Assembly: GCA_905221605.1 (NCBI GenBank)
Contig: CAJNDS010002067.1
Span: 27,501-55,000 of the forward strand
Source: Symbiodinium natans
Lineage: Eukaryota; Sar; Dinophyceae; Suessiales; Symbiodiniaceae
Length of the DNA: 27,500 nt
Direction: 5' to 3'
Part shown: piece after piece, positions 8,227-15,900 of the stretch
Layout of the letters: every line of letters begins with the position of its first letter
Numbering within the stretch: position 1 is the first letter of the stretch
The notes under the pieces: generated by a model
Told to the model about the DNA's origin: nothing
Database searches by the model: none
The model's input: only the letters and a program-made list of their open reading frames with translations
Made by a program: the position numbers and the translations under genes

Positions 8227-8440
8227 GATGTTACATATTTCATAAATCCTAAATCCTAAACCCTAAAAATCCGAAAGGAGGAAGAACATCCCAAGCTATA
8301 AGGAATGCTGGGCTGCGCCGAGGGCCTGGCAGCGCGTGAAGTTGTGGGACTCACACGGATGCAAACGACAAGGGGCCTAGATTGGAGAATCTGCGGTTGG
8401 AGGCGAAGCCAGTCGAATGTCCAACCTAGAGAACTACCCA
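8227..8440. other. Spacer with a solo family B end
   Basis: GAACATCCCAAG at about 8286-8297 is a lone family B terminus. A plus-strand frame starting near 8307 (with GCAEGLAAREVVGLTRMQ) is open to the following array; unrecognised. Confidence 0.3.
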
Positions 8441-8550
8441 GACCCTAAACCCTACTGTAAACCCTAAACCCTAAACCCTAAACCCTAAACCCTAAACCCT
8501 AAACCCTAAACCCTAAACCCTAAACCCTAAACCCTAAACCCTAAACCCTC
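8441..8550 (-). repeat. Long interstitial telomeric array, CCCTAAA
   Basis: About 14 almost perfect units, followed by an A-rich run. Among the least diverged arrays here. Confidence 0.98.
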
Positions 8551-8683
8551 GAAAAAAAAAAAAAACAAACGGTCCAGGCTCAGCCGCCTCCACACAGCAG
8601 CACCGCGCATTGCTGCAACTGCCTTGCCATGCCCAGCGAGCTTTTTCAGGGCTCTTGGAGGTTTCAAGGTTCCAGGTTTGTTT

Positions 8684-8792
8684 CAGGTTTAGGGTTTAGG
8701 GTTTGGGGTTTGGGGTTTAGGGTTTAGGGTTTGGGGTTTAGGGTTTAGGGTTTGGGGTTTGGGGTTTGGGGTTTACGGTTTAGGGTTTGGGG
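8684..8792 (+). repeat. Interstitial telomeric array, TTTAGGG/TTTGGGG
   Basis: About 15 units, with TTTGGGG as a frequent variant; directly followed by element B2. Confidence 0.95.
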
Positions 8793-8875
8793 TCGGGATG
8801 TTCCCCCCTTATACTGAGAGTCCGTAACAGGGATTCTCGTATTCGGGACTGTTAGTATATGGAGGAACATCCCAA
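8793..8875. mobile_element. Family B element, copy B2, inside telomere-like sequence
   Basis: 83 bp from TCGGGATGTTCCCCCC to GGAGGAACATCCCAA. The eight bases before (GTTTGGGG) and after (GTGTAGGG) match at 6 of 8, compatible with an 8-bp duplication of a telomere-like target. Confidence 0.7.
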
Positions 8876-9149
8876 GTGTAGGGTCCAGGGCTTTGGGGTT
8901 TGGAGCTTAGGGTGAAGAAACATTCTGCCTGAAGTTGAGGTAATCTAACCCGATATACCCAAAACCCTTAAACCCTCTGCCTTGAAACTTGGACACTCAC
9001 TCTCGTGTGGGGAGAGGGGGGGGGGAGCCCTCAAACTGAAACCCTAAACCCTACACCCTCCACCCACTGAATTCCTTCGTGCGCCGCTCTCAGGGCCTTG
9101 TTGCACGGCTTCGGCACTGCCAGCATGGCACAGACGGGGGGAAGCTGAA
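8876..9149. other. Spacer with decayed arrays
   Basis: Degenerate G-strand then C-strand units at 8880-9060 and unique sequence to 9149. A minus-strand frame near 9075-9130 (with AMLAVPKPCNKALRAAHEG) looks protein-like, but it is short and unrecognised. Confidence 0.25.
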
Positions 9150-9287
9150 CTACCCACCTTACCTAGACCCAGTACTAAGATCCCCTAAGGACCCCATTAA
9201 GGTACACTTCGGGCCTTAATAAGATCCCCATAAATTACCCCATTAAGGTGTACACCTCGTTAAGGGGTACTTGGGGGTGGAGGTAGA
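9150..9287. mobile_element. Possible inverted-repeat element I
   Basis: The left end CTACCCACC and right end GGTGGAGGTAG are inverted partners. Inside, CCCCATTAAGGT occurs twice as a direct repeat and TTAATAAG/CTTAAT motifs alternate. Arms align only loosely, so this is tentative. Confidence 0.35.
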
Positions 9288-9440
9288 GGATGTTGGCGCG
9301 TATGATCCCCGACGTAGTTTCTTGGGTCGGTTCTCCCGTACCTTGTCATAGGCTTAACCACGCGTCGGAGAGCCCACGGCCCGAAAAGAAGCTTTGAAAG
9401 GACAAGAAAATGTGCGATTTAGGGCTTTGGGTTGATACCG

Positions 9441-9509
9441 TTAGGGTTTAGGGCTTGAGGACTTCTGAATGTCGATTCTCGGCGCCGGGAATAGGAGCTC
9501 TGTGTCCAT
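9441..9509 (-). other. Very short open frame downstream of a leader-like site
   Basis: The ATG at 9509 (minus strand) starts 22 codons (including MDTELLFPAPRIDIQK) that end at a TAA supplied by a CCCTAAA unit. It begins 23 nt after the spliced-leader-like sequence. It may be the start of a retroposed mRNA cut off by telomeric repeat; the product is unknown. Confidence 0.25.
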
Positions 9510-9532
9510 GATCCTATCAATGTGCCAAGCAC

Positions 9533-9555
9533 CTTGAGCCAAGTGGCGGCACGGC
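9533..9555 (-). other. Degraded dinoflagellate spliced-leader-like sequence
   Basis: The minus strand reads CCGTGCCGCCACTTGGCTCAAG. The dinoflagellate leader has CCGTAGCCATTTTGGCTCAAG. The last ten bases are identical, and CCGT and GCCA are kept, with a 2-nt insertion, a 1-nt deletion and two changes. Genomic leader relics are known to mark reinserted trans-spliced mRNAs in dinoflagellates. A chance match cannot be excluded. Confidence 0.3.
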
Positions 9556-9631
9556 CACTCGGGGTCACCCACAAAGCCACAGGATTCCCCATTCATATCT
9601 ATACTCATACATCTAGAGTGTTGTTGTTTTC

Positions 9632-9690
9632 ATATATATATATATACATACATACATGTGTATATGTATGTATATATATACATATACAAT
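9632..9690. repeat. TA/TACA microsatellite
   Basis: Alternating TA with ATGT/ACAT interruptions, giving tyrosine-rich spurious frames on both strands. Confidence 0.9.
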
Positions 9691-10015
9691 GTGTATGTTT
9701 GAATTTTGTTACATACGTATACAGCCGATGGGCCAGGATTGCAGGCAGCATGTTGCGTCGAAGACAGGCGCCGAAGAAGTTGCACCAACGACCCCGGCAA
9801 ACTCTGTGGAGGCCCGAGCCCCCACAGTGGAGGCCAGAGCCCGGAAGCCTCGTCATGTTCCTGTGGAACCAGGAGAGATGCAAAGCAATGCAAGGCCAGC
9901 CCTGCAAGACGTGGAGTTGTTCGACTCCCCTGGCTAAGGGAGCGTGGGAAGAAGCTGGAGAATGCCTTTCAGACGTGGGACGAACCTGAGCCTCTTGCTT
10001 CTCCATGAACGTCAC
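9691..10015 (+). other. Best array-free coding candidate; frame changes
   Basis: The plus strand is open in several frames for about 300 bp without telomeric units. One frame (ends 9937) contains GAEEVAPTTPANSVEARAPT and ends LFDSPG-stop. Another (ends 10008) ends RERGKKLENAFQTWDE before a stop. Together they would read as one polypeptide if a frameshift or small intron lay near 9930. A minus-strand frame (to 9605) also exists. No domain recognised. Confidence 0.3.
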
Positions 10016-10144
10016 TCAGGATAGAGGTGCGCCGTGATGGGTTGACAGTCTCGAGCAGATTCCGGTTAGTTCGGACTGTGCTGCTTTTGCGTTACACTGA
10101 GAGGTGCCAATTGACGGGAGATCGTAAAGTCTCCCTGGTGCTTA

Positions 10145-10214
10145 GTAGGGAATGAGGGAATAAAAGTAAAACCCTTCAGGGAGTATGTAGGGCCCTAATT
10201 GCCTCATTCCCTAC
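10145..10214. mobile_element. 70-bp inverted-repeat mini-element E
   Basis: GTAGGGAATGAGG at the left and CCTCATTCCCTAC at the right are perfect inverted repeats, with TA on each side (10143-10144, 10215-10216). The smallest element in the window. Confidence 0.8.
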
Positions 10215-10216
10215 TA

Positions 10217-10409
10217 CCCTACTGCGAACCAGCCAGTAAGTGATGGCAGGGGCAACTTTTGGTGGTATTCTGAGCCCCGGTTGGGAGTGTTGTCATCATA
10301 TGCCATACAGGGAACACTTATTCCCAGACCAATCATACACAACAAAAGGTCAACCCGAGATCGCAAACACCTAGCCCAAAACCGAGGCCCAAAAACCTAA
10401 GCCCCATGC
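10217..10409. other. Spacer without a gene
   Basis: Unique sequence; the right end decays into C-rich units. Nothing recognised. Confidence 0.4.
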
Positions 10410-10450
10410 AAACCCTAAACCCTAAACCCTAAACCCTAAACCCTAAACCT
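10410..10450 (-). repeat. Interstitial telomeric array, CCCTAAA
   Basis: Five perfect units and one partial unit. Confidence 0.95.
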
Positions 10451-10739
10451 ACATCGCAGCCCGGGGACGCCCCTTGGCTGCGGCCCGAGGAGGTGCCGAG
10501 CCAAGTGCCCCAAGCGCCGCGGTGCAGTCGAGGCCATGGGGAAAGACGCGTTTGAGTTGAGTTTTTGTTTTATCTCTTTGGGGCTTTCAGCTTCTAGGGT
10601 GTTTTCGGGTTCATACGCTGTTTAGGATTCAGGGTTTTAGGGTTTTAGGGCGTAGGGTTGAGGCTTTACAAGGGTTGAGGCTTGGGTTGAGTATATGGCT
10701 CAATGAGCAACGCAATCAGGTTTCATGTAGGCTTGAAGG
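10451..10739. other. GC-rich spacer plus decayed G-strand repeat
   Basis: 10460-10560 is GC-rich, with an open plus-strand frame (ARGGAEPSAPSAAVQSRPWG) ending at a TGA. 10590-10690 holds degenerate TTTAGGG units. No product recognised. Confidence 0.25.
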
Positions 10740-10856
10740 CCCTAAACCCCTAAACCCCTAAACCCTGTAACCTAAACCCATCGGGTTTGGGGGCTGCACC
10801 CTAAACCCTAAACCCTAACTAAACCCGAAACTAAACCCTAAACCCTAAACCCTAAG
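10740..10856 (-). repeat. Interstitial telomeric arrays, CCCTAAA
   Basis: Two blocks of units around a short inverted G-strand piece (TCGGGTTTGGGGG near 10780). Confidence 0.9.
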
Positions 10857-10999
10857 GTGCTTGACAGGAACATGCTGTGATGAAAAACCCAGCCGCGCTT
10901 TCATGAACGACGCGGCCACTCCGGACCTAAACCCTGAACCTAGAATGCCGGTTTGGCGTGGGGCTTGGAGCTTCGGGCTTAGGGCTATAGACGCTTACC

Positions 11000-11066
11000 C
11001 TAAACCCTAAACCCTAGTACCCTAGAACCTAAACCCTAAACCCTAGAGCCTAAACCCTAAACCCTT
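11000..11066 (-). repeat. Interstitial telomeric array, CCCTAAA
   Basis: About eight units with CCCTAGA/CCTAGAA interruptions. Confidence 0.9.
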
Positions 11067-11135
11067 GTCGCTCTCTTGGGTTCTTGTTTGGGCTTGTTGA
11101 AGCTCTCGGCGGCCCAATGGCCTAAACGGTTCCCA

Positions 11136-11151
11136 CCCCCCCCCCCCCCCC
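11136..11151. repeat. Poly(C) run of 16
   Basis: Homopolymer followed by CTCCGCCTCCGCCTCC triplet-like sequence. Confidence 0.95.
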
Positions 11152-11187
11152 TCCGCCTCCGCCTCCTTGGTATGGATTAGTAGATCA

Positions 11188-11310
11188 GGGTTTGGGTTTA
11201 GGGTTTAGGGTTTAGGGTTTAGGGTTCATAGGGTTTATAGGTTTATAGGGTTTATAGGATTTAGGGTTTATAGGGTTTAGGGTTTAGGGTTTAGGGTTTC
11301 GGGTAATTAT
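11188..11310 (+). repeat. Telomeric array with TTTATAGGG variants
   Basis: TTTAGGG units flank a block of four or five TTTATAGG(G) units (about 11228-11275), another local spread of a variant. Confidence 0.9.
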
Positions 11311-11418
11311 GGGGTTTGGGTTTACGGATTGGGAATTCAGGGCTTGAGGGTGTACGGGTTTAAGGGCTTCGGGTCTTGGATGCGGGGCTTAGAGGGTGGA
11401 GCCGCGAAGGCTCCGATA

Positions 11419-11540
11419 CCCTAAACCCTGAAACCTAAACCCTAACTAGCAGCCCTCTAAAAAAACCTTCTAAACCCTCTAAACCCTCTAAAAAAAACCT
11501 TCTCAACCATCTAAAACCCTATAAGCCCTGAACCCTAGAC
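11419..11540 (-). repeat. Degenerate CCCTAAA array
   Basis: Includes repeated AACCTTCT/AAACCCTCT units, a longer-period derivative. Confidence 0.75.
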
Positions 11541-11542
11541 TT

Positions 11543-11695
11543 TTGGGTAACCTGCCCAGCGCGCCTGCGTGCGACACCTTTGGCGCGTCAAGCGCATCGC
11601 CGCAGGCCGCCAGCAAAAGCAGAAAGCACCACCTCGAGCGGGCTTACATGGGCTTAAGAGGTTTAGGACAAGTAGGGTCTAGGGCTGATAGGGTT
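11543..11695 (+). other. Unique spacer with protein-like open frame
   Basis: A 60-codon frame from the ATG-less-looking region at 11543, including SAPACDTFGASSASPQAA, continues into element A5, where it stops. Unrecognised; probably an exon scrap or chance. Confidence 0.25.
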
Positions 11696-11697
11696 TA

Positions 11698-11817
11698 CAG
11701 GGTGGGGCCCCCTAGTTATAAGTAGAGTTATAAGGGCCCTAAATTGGGTTATAAGGACCCTAAGTTAGGTTATAAGTCCCTTAACTACAGTTAGCATAGT
11801 AAGGGGGCCCCACCCTG
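11698..11817 (+). mobile_element. Family A element, copy A5, inserted in a telomere unit
   Basis: 120 bp, CAGGGTGGGGCCCC to GGGGCCCCACCCTG. Left flank GGGTTTA and right flank TAGGGTTTAGGG: the duplicated TA (11696-11697, 11818-11819) is the TA of a TTTAGGG unit. Removing the element and one TA restores continuous telomeric sequence. Confidence 0.95.
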
Positions 11818-11819
11818 TA

Positions 11820-12080
11820 GGGTTTAGGGTTGAGGGTTTAGGATTTAAGGTTTAGGGTTTAGGGCTTCTAGGCACTACTTGGCGTGGGGCCTGCTGGAGT
11901 CCGCTTATTTCTGGCTCCCCAGCCGCCACTGAGCCAAAGAGGGTCGAGGGGTTGGGGGTTATGGGGGGGTTTAGGGTTTAGGGTTTAGGGTCTAGGGTTT
12001 AGGGCTTTAGGGTTTGGGGCTTTAGGGTTCAGGGGTTTAAGGTTGAGGGCTTCTGGTTTAGGGGTTTAGGGTTGAGGGTG
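11820..12080 (+). repeat. TTTAGGG tracts around a short unique insert
   Basis: Units at 11820-11870 and 11967-12080 enclose about 95 bp of unique sequence. Confidence 0.9.
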
Positions 12081-12179
12081 CCTCATTGAGGGGGCGCGCT
12101 GGTGCTAAAAGCACCCAGGCCAGTGACCTAGGCTTTAGGGTATAGGGAAAAAGGGTTAGGGTTTCGGGATTCTGTACTA

Positions 12180-12206
12180 CCCCCCCCCCCCCCCCCCCCC
12201 CCCCCC
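12180..12206. repeat. Poly(C) run of 27
   Basis: Uninterrupted homopolymer. Confidence 0.95.
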
Positions 12207-12313
12207 AAGGCCCAAATGACCTGTAGACAGGCCTCGCTTGGGATTAGGGTTTAGGGTTTGGGGCTTTCGGGTTTAAAGGGTTTTTAGCCAGATGCCCCCC
12301 CCAAAAACAAAAC

Positions 12314-12430
12314 ATGTACCAGACTGCCCGAACCATAAACCATACCCCTGAATCTCAGCAGGATGATTTCGAAGCCCCACTCGACACAAATATCTCAAGG
12401 GCCTACCCAGCATTTTGGGCAGCCCTCATG
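12314..12430 (+). other. Unique spacer with protein-like open frame
   Basis: ATG at 12314; residues such as TPESQQDDFEAPLDTNISRA lead directly into a CCCTAAA array read as LNPKALNPP. A possible exon scrap; no family recognised. Confidence 0.25.
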
Positions 12431-12512
12431 ACCCTAAACCCTAAAGCCCTAAACCCTCCTAAACCCCAAACCCGAAACCCCAAACCCCAAACCCTAAACC
12501 CCTAAACCTTAC
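12430..12512 (-). repeat. Interstitial telomeric array, CCCTAAA/CCCCAAA
   Basis: About 11 degenerate units. The CCCCAAA variants remove stop codons, letting the frame from 12314 run through. Confidence 0.9.
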
Positions 12513-12646
12513 CCGATGCATGGAGCTTGAGCTGAAGCTTCGGTATTGCGGGACTCAGAGACGATGCAGACTGTCGTCTCGGGGTTTCGGATTCCTAGGT
12601 TCGGGTAACAGTTGTAGGGTGCAGGGTTTTTCGGGTTCTAGCCGTA

Positions 12647-12705
12647 AACCCTAAACCCTAAGCCCTAAACCCTAAGCCCTAAGCCCTAAACCCTAAACCC
12701 TAAAC
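12647..12705 (-). repeat. Mixed CCCTAAA / CCCTAAG array
   Basis: Eight to nine units, including three CCCTAAG units, the variant that dominates at 17323. Confidence 0.95.
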
Positions 12706-12969
12706 GGGTTTAGCGTTCGAAGCCCCAAAGTCTAGGGTTAGGGTGTTAACTCAGGGGAGCTCTTCTGCACCCAAATGCTCCCCACCTTCCAGAAAGCAGG
12801 TTTCGCATGTTCTGGAACATGGCGCGGCCCGAATTCAGATATCCTTGGTCCTAAACCTTAAACCCTAAACATTAAACCCTAAACCTAAACCCTATGGGCA
12901 CCAAACTCTCATGACCTAGACCGGCTGGATGTATTTCTTGTACCTTGAAGGGAGATGAAATGGGATGAC
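12706..12969. other. Spacer with an open frame and a decayed array
   Basis: A plus-strand frame at about 12748-12868 (with GELFCTQMLPTFQKAGFAC) is open to the array at 12850-12895. Unrecognised. Confidence 0.2.
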
Positions 12970-13068
12970 TTGGGATGTTACCTTATACTAACCGTCCTTA
13001 ACAGCGGTTTTAACAGGGCGTACTACAATCCCCACTAAGGACCGCTAGCATAAGGGGGACTATCCCAA
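12970..13068. mobile_element. Family B element, copy B3, with 8-bp target duplication
   Basis: 99 bp from TTGGGATGTTACC to GGGGGACTATCCCAA. GGGATGAC occurs immediately before (12962-12969) and after (13069-13076). Perfect 8-bp flanking repeats fit the hAT or P-like class of cut-and-paste transposons, unlike the TA-flanked families. Confidence 0.8.
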
Positions 13069-13076
13069 GGGATGAC

Positions 13077-13265
13077 CCTTAGAAGCACACCTAGCCTATC
13101 TGGCATCGCTAAACCCTGTAAAGCCTAAACGGCAGACGAAGACTGAGAAAGCCAAGTCCTACATGTGATTTATTAAAGATGGGGCTCATGCAAAGCGTCT
13201 TTGGGGCAAAGTGGCGTATATGCGCCAGCATAGGCGCACCCCCCTCCCCCCCTCCCCGCCCCCCA
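13077..13265. other. Spacer without a supported gene
   Basis: Frames at 13109-13411 exist on both strands but are dominated by poly(C)/poly(G)-encoded proline and glycine. Confidence 0.35.
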
Positions 13266-13670
13266 TCCCATGGTATCCCCCCCCCCCCCGTGGTTCCTGG
13301 TGGGTTTTGGGTCCCCCCCCCCCTGTGGTTCATGGTCTGTGGTTCATGGGTTTGTGGTTTAGGGGTTTAGGGCTAGGCTGTAGAGTTCAGGATTTTCACT
13401 CTGGTCCATAGGTTCATTGTGGGTTTAGAGTTTAATCAGGGTTCAAGGGTTGGGGTAATGGTAGGTTTACGGTTTCCCCTCCCCCCCCTGTGGTTCGTGC
13501 TGAGTTTACGGTTCAGGGTTCAGGGTTAATGCGGCTAAGGTTTCGGGTTTATCCTTCTCCCTCCTGTCGTTCATTGGTGGGTTTAGGTTTTAGGGCTTAG
13601 GGTTCAGGGTGTGGGGTTGAGGCTGAGGTTTCTCTCTCCTCCCCTGTGGTCCGTGGTGTTTTTAGGGTTA
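13266..13670 (+). repeat. Decayed tandem repeat: pyrimidine tract + CTGTGGTTCATGG + telomere-like tail
   Basis: Five copies of a C/T tract followed by a CTGTGGTTCATGG-like core and a GGGTTTAGGG-like tail start near 13277, 13313, 13482, 13556 and 13632. Spacing is irregular and the copies have diverged, so this is an old repeat separate from the plain telomeric arrays. Confidence 0.65.
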
Positions 13671-14062
13671 AAAGGCAGGGTTTGGGGGGGGATGCCAGGG
13701 GGGGGGGGGGGGTCGATTACGCGGAACGCGGGCGCATATATAGGGCCCATGTGTAAGGCTTCTCCGAGGAAACTACCCACCGGAACATGCCTTAGATACA
13801 TGTATATAAATGCATATAGTTCTATCATATTTGTAATTATATATGGATTATGTGTATAAGCCGTAAACCCTGAACCCGAAGCCCTAAACCTCGTATTTCC
13901 CAAGCCCTAAACTACCCTAGATTACCCTAAACTACCGAAGCTACCTTTAGGCTACTCCAAACCCTCAGCTCCCCCTAGCTACCCTAAACCACCTGTTACT
14001 AAACGGGTGGATGTATACCTTCCTTCTTGGCGTCTGTCCTGTTGTTAAGGGTAAGTAGTAAG
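13671..14062. other. Spacer: poly(G), AT-rich patch, CTACCC-type decayed repeat
   Basis: 15 G at 13698-13712, an AT-rich patch at 13795-13858, and a decayed CCCTAAA/CTACCC tract at 13862-13995. Open frames on both strands are not recognised. Confidence 0.4.
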
Positions 14063-14203
14063 TACCCTAAACCCTAAACCCTGAACCCTCCTACTATGGT
14101 ACATATGTTATTCTGGGCGCAGGGTTTGGGTCGATCTCAACCTGTGTGTCCTAAACCCGGCAATGGTCTATTGGCTTAGGGGTTAGGGTATAGGGTTTCG
14201 GGT

Positions 14204-14386
14204 TTAGGGGTGCCTGGTCAAGGGTTGCAAGGGAGCAACAACACCAGGGCTGTACGTCCGTCTCTTAGCAAAAGCAAAAATGTCGGCCAGGGACCTGTAA
14301 ACTGGGGGACAGCTGTTCCACTGTGACGGGGTTGGCTTTGCGCAGTTTGCGTATGTCACGGGGTGAGGGTTTGCAGTTGAAACGCT
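14204..14386 (-). other. Protein-like open frame, 60 codons, no start
   Basis: The minus strand is open between a TAG at 14387-14389 and a TAA supplied by a telomeric unit at 14204-14206. Includes PTPSQWNSCPPVYRSLADIF and FAKRRTYSPGVV. No ATG. Looks like an internal exon fragment; no family recognised. Confidence 0.3.
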
Positions 14387-14522
14387 CTAGGGCCTTTTGG
14401 GTTCCAGCGTGTTTAGGGCCATAGTGAAATACCCCAAAACCCTAATTAAACATTGCACACCCTAAAACACACACGCAAAAACCCAGAATTCTGAACATTC
14501 AACTTGTTTGTTTGCTAATGTT

Positions 14523-14820
14523 TGATTTAGGGTTAGGGTTTGGGGTCTAGGGTTTAGGATTAGGTTTGCAAACTAAACCCTGAAGCAGCACGGCCAGGTC
14601 TTTTGTTTTTTTCCTCTCTTGTCTATCGTCTTTTCCCATTGGAACGAATCGAGCGGTCTAAGGACGTCTTTCCTTTTCTCCTCCACCTCTACTCAGGGTT
14701 TGGGGTTTAGGGCTTAGGCTTTGGGGCTTAGGGTAAGGGTTTAGGCTTTAGGGTTCAGGGTTTAGGGTTTAGGGTTTTAGTGTTTAGGGCGTAGGGACAG
14801 GTTTAGGGTTTAGGGACAGA
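14523..14820 (+). repeat. TTTAGGG tracts around a unique insert
   Basis: Units at 14523-14560 and 14696-14820. The insert (about 14590-14695) has a lysine/glutamate-rich open frame on the minus strand (VEVEEKRKDVLRPLDSFQWE), unrecognised. Confidence 0.8.
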
Positions 14821-14854
14821 TTAGGCACCTTGAGGAATCTAAGAAACAGTAACC

Positions 14855-14960
14855 AGGGGTTTGGGGTTTAGGTAACCCTAAACCCTAAACCCTAAACCCT
14901 AAAACCTAAACCCTAAAACCTAAACCCTAAACCCTAAACTCTAAACCCAAGCCCCAAACC
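14855..14960. repeat. Convergent junction, then CCCTAAA array
   Basis: GGGGTTTGGGGTTTAGG is followed after TA by ACCCTAAACCCTAAA: G-strand repeat meets C-strand repeat almost without spacer, a head-to-head arrangement. The right arm has about 12 units, the left only two to three. Confidence 0.9.
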
Positions 14961-14964
14961 CCGA

Positions 14965-15087
14965 ACTAGGGAGTACCAGGCATCACTGAAGTACCTGACC
15001 GGCTCAGACATCCCTCCCTTGCGGACACTGCAAAGAAAATTGTACCCTGAAACCCTCAAACCCTCAACTTTCTACCCTAACCCCTAA
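14965..15087 (+). other. Protein-like open frame between arrays
   Basis: Open from telomeric sequence through REYQASLKYLTGSDIPPLRT to a TAA in the next array (15085-15087). No start codon. A possible exon fragment of unknown identity. Confidence 0.25.
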
Positions 15088-15180
15088 ACCCTAGCCCTAA
15101 ACCCTAAACCCTAAACCCTAAACCCTAAACCCTAAACCCTAAACCCAAAAAACACCCTGAACCCTAAACCCTCAACCCTA
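15046..15180 (-). repeat. Long interstitial telomeric array, CCCTAAA
   Basis: Decayed units flank a core of eight perfect units (about 15097-15147). Confidence 0.95.
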
Positions 15181-15288
15181 CAGGGCTTTCCGGGAGTCAT
15201 ACTGAGTCATAGACCTGCTGTCCGCGACCTTACAACCGACACTTTGAGTTGCCCTGAAGCATATATATATATATATTAAACCACATGA
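15181..15288. other. Spacer with short (TA)n
   Basis: Unique sequence ending in a TA dinucleotide run at about 15260-15276; no gene. Confidence 0.5.
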
Positions 15289-15405
15289 AGGTTTAGGGTT
15301 TAGGGTTTAGGGTTTAGGGTTTAGGGTTCAGGGTTTAGGTTTGGGGTTTAGGGTTTGGGGTTTGGGGTTTGGGATTTGGGGTTTGGGGTTTAGGGTTTAG
15401 GGTTC
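15289..15405 (+). repeat. Long interstitial telomeric array, TTTAGGG/TTTGGGG
   Basis: About 16 units; TTTGGGG clusters in the right half. Confidence 0.95.
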
Positions 15406-15900
15406 GGGGCACGGTCCAGGGAGGATACTATGATAATGCGGCCGTGTCACTAGCGTACATGAAATGAGCATATAAGTAGCTGGGCCATGGCCCACATAGT
15501 CACAACCTTGCGCACATATGGACCTCCAAAAAAGAAAACATCAAGCAAGCACGGAGTTTAGGCTTCTCACGGGTTTGCTTAAGGCATCTGTGGTGAAGGG
15601 TTTGTGGTTTAGGGTCAGAGTACAGGTCTTGGGCTTTGGGAGTGGGTTTGCCTTGGTAGGGCTTCGGGCTTAGGGCTATGGGACGTACGGTTGCGGGTTC
15701 AGGGTTTAGGGTTGAGTTCGGGTTTAGGGTGTAGGGTTTGGGGTTTAGGCGGGTTTAGGGTTTAGGGTCTATAGGCTTTAGGGACCCACCTTAATCAAAT
15801 TGCTCAGGGTTGTGGGAGGAGCTGCCTTAAAACTCCGCGCAGGTCTGTGAGTGCAGTCGCAGTCTTGGCAACACTTAGGCCTTTGTCAACACTGCACCCT
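15406..15900. other. Unique spacer then degenerate G-strand repeat
   Basis: 15406-15590 is unique without a convincing frame. 15596-15790 is heavily decayed TTTAGGG sequence. 15791-15900 is unique. No gene. Confidence 0.45.

Noticed and set aside
9605-10015. Longest open frames (136-155 codons) as full genes
   Set aside because: Their first third is TA microsatellite read as tyrosine, isoleucine and histidine, and competing frames on both strands are open. Only the right part was kept, as a low-confidence candidate.
13179-13411. Proline-rich frames
   Set aside because: Encoded by poly(C) runs in the decayed repeat at 13266-13670; the reverse strand gives glycine-rich shadows.
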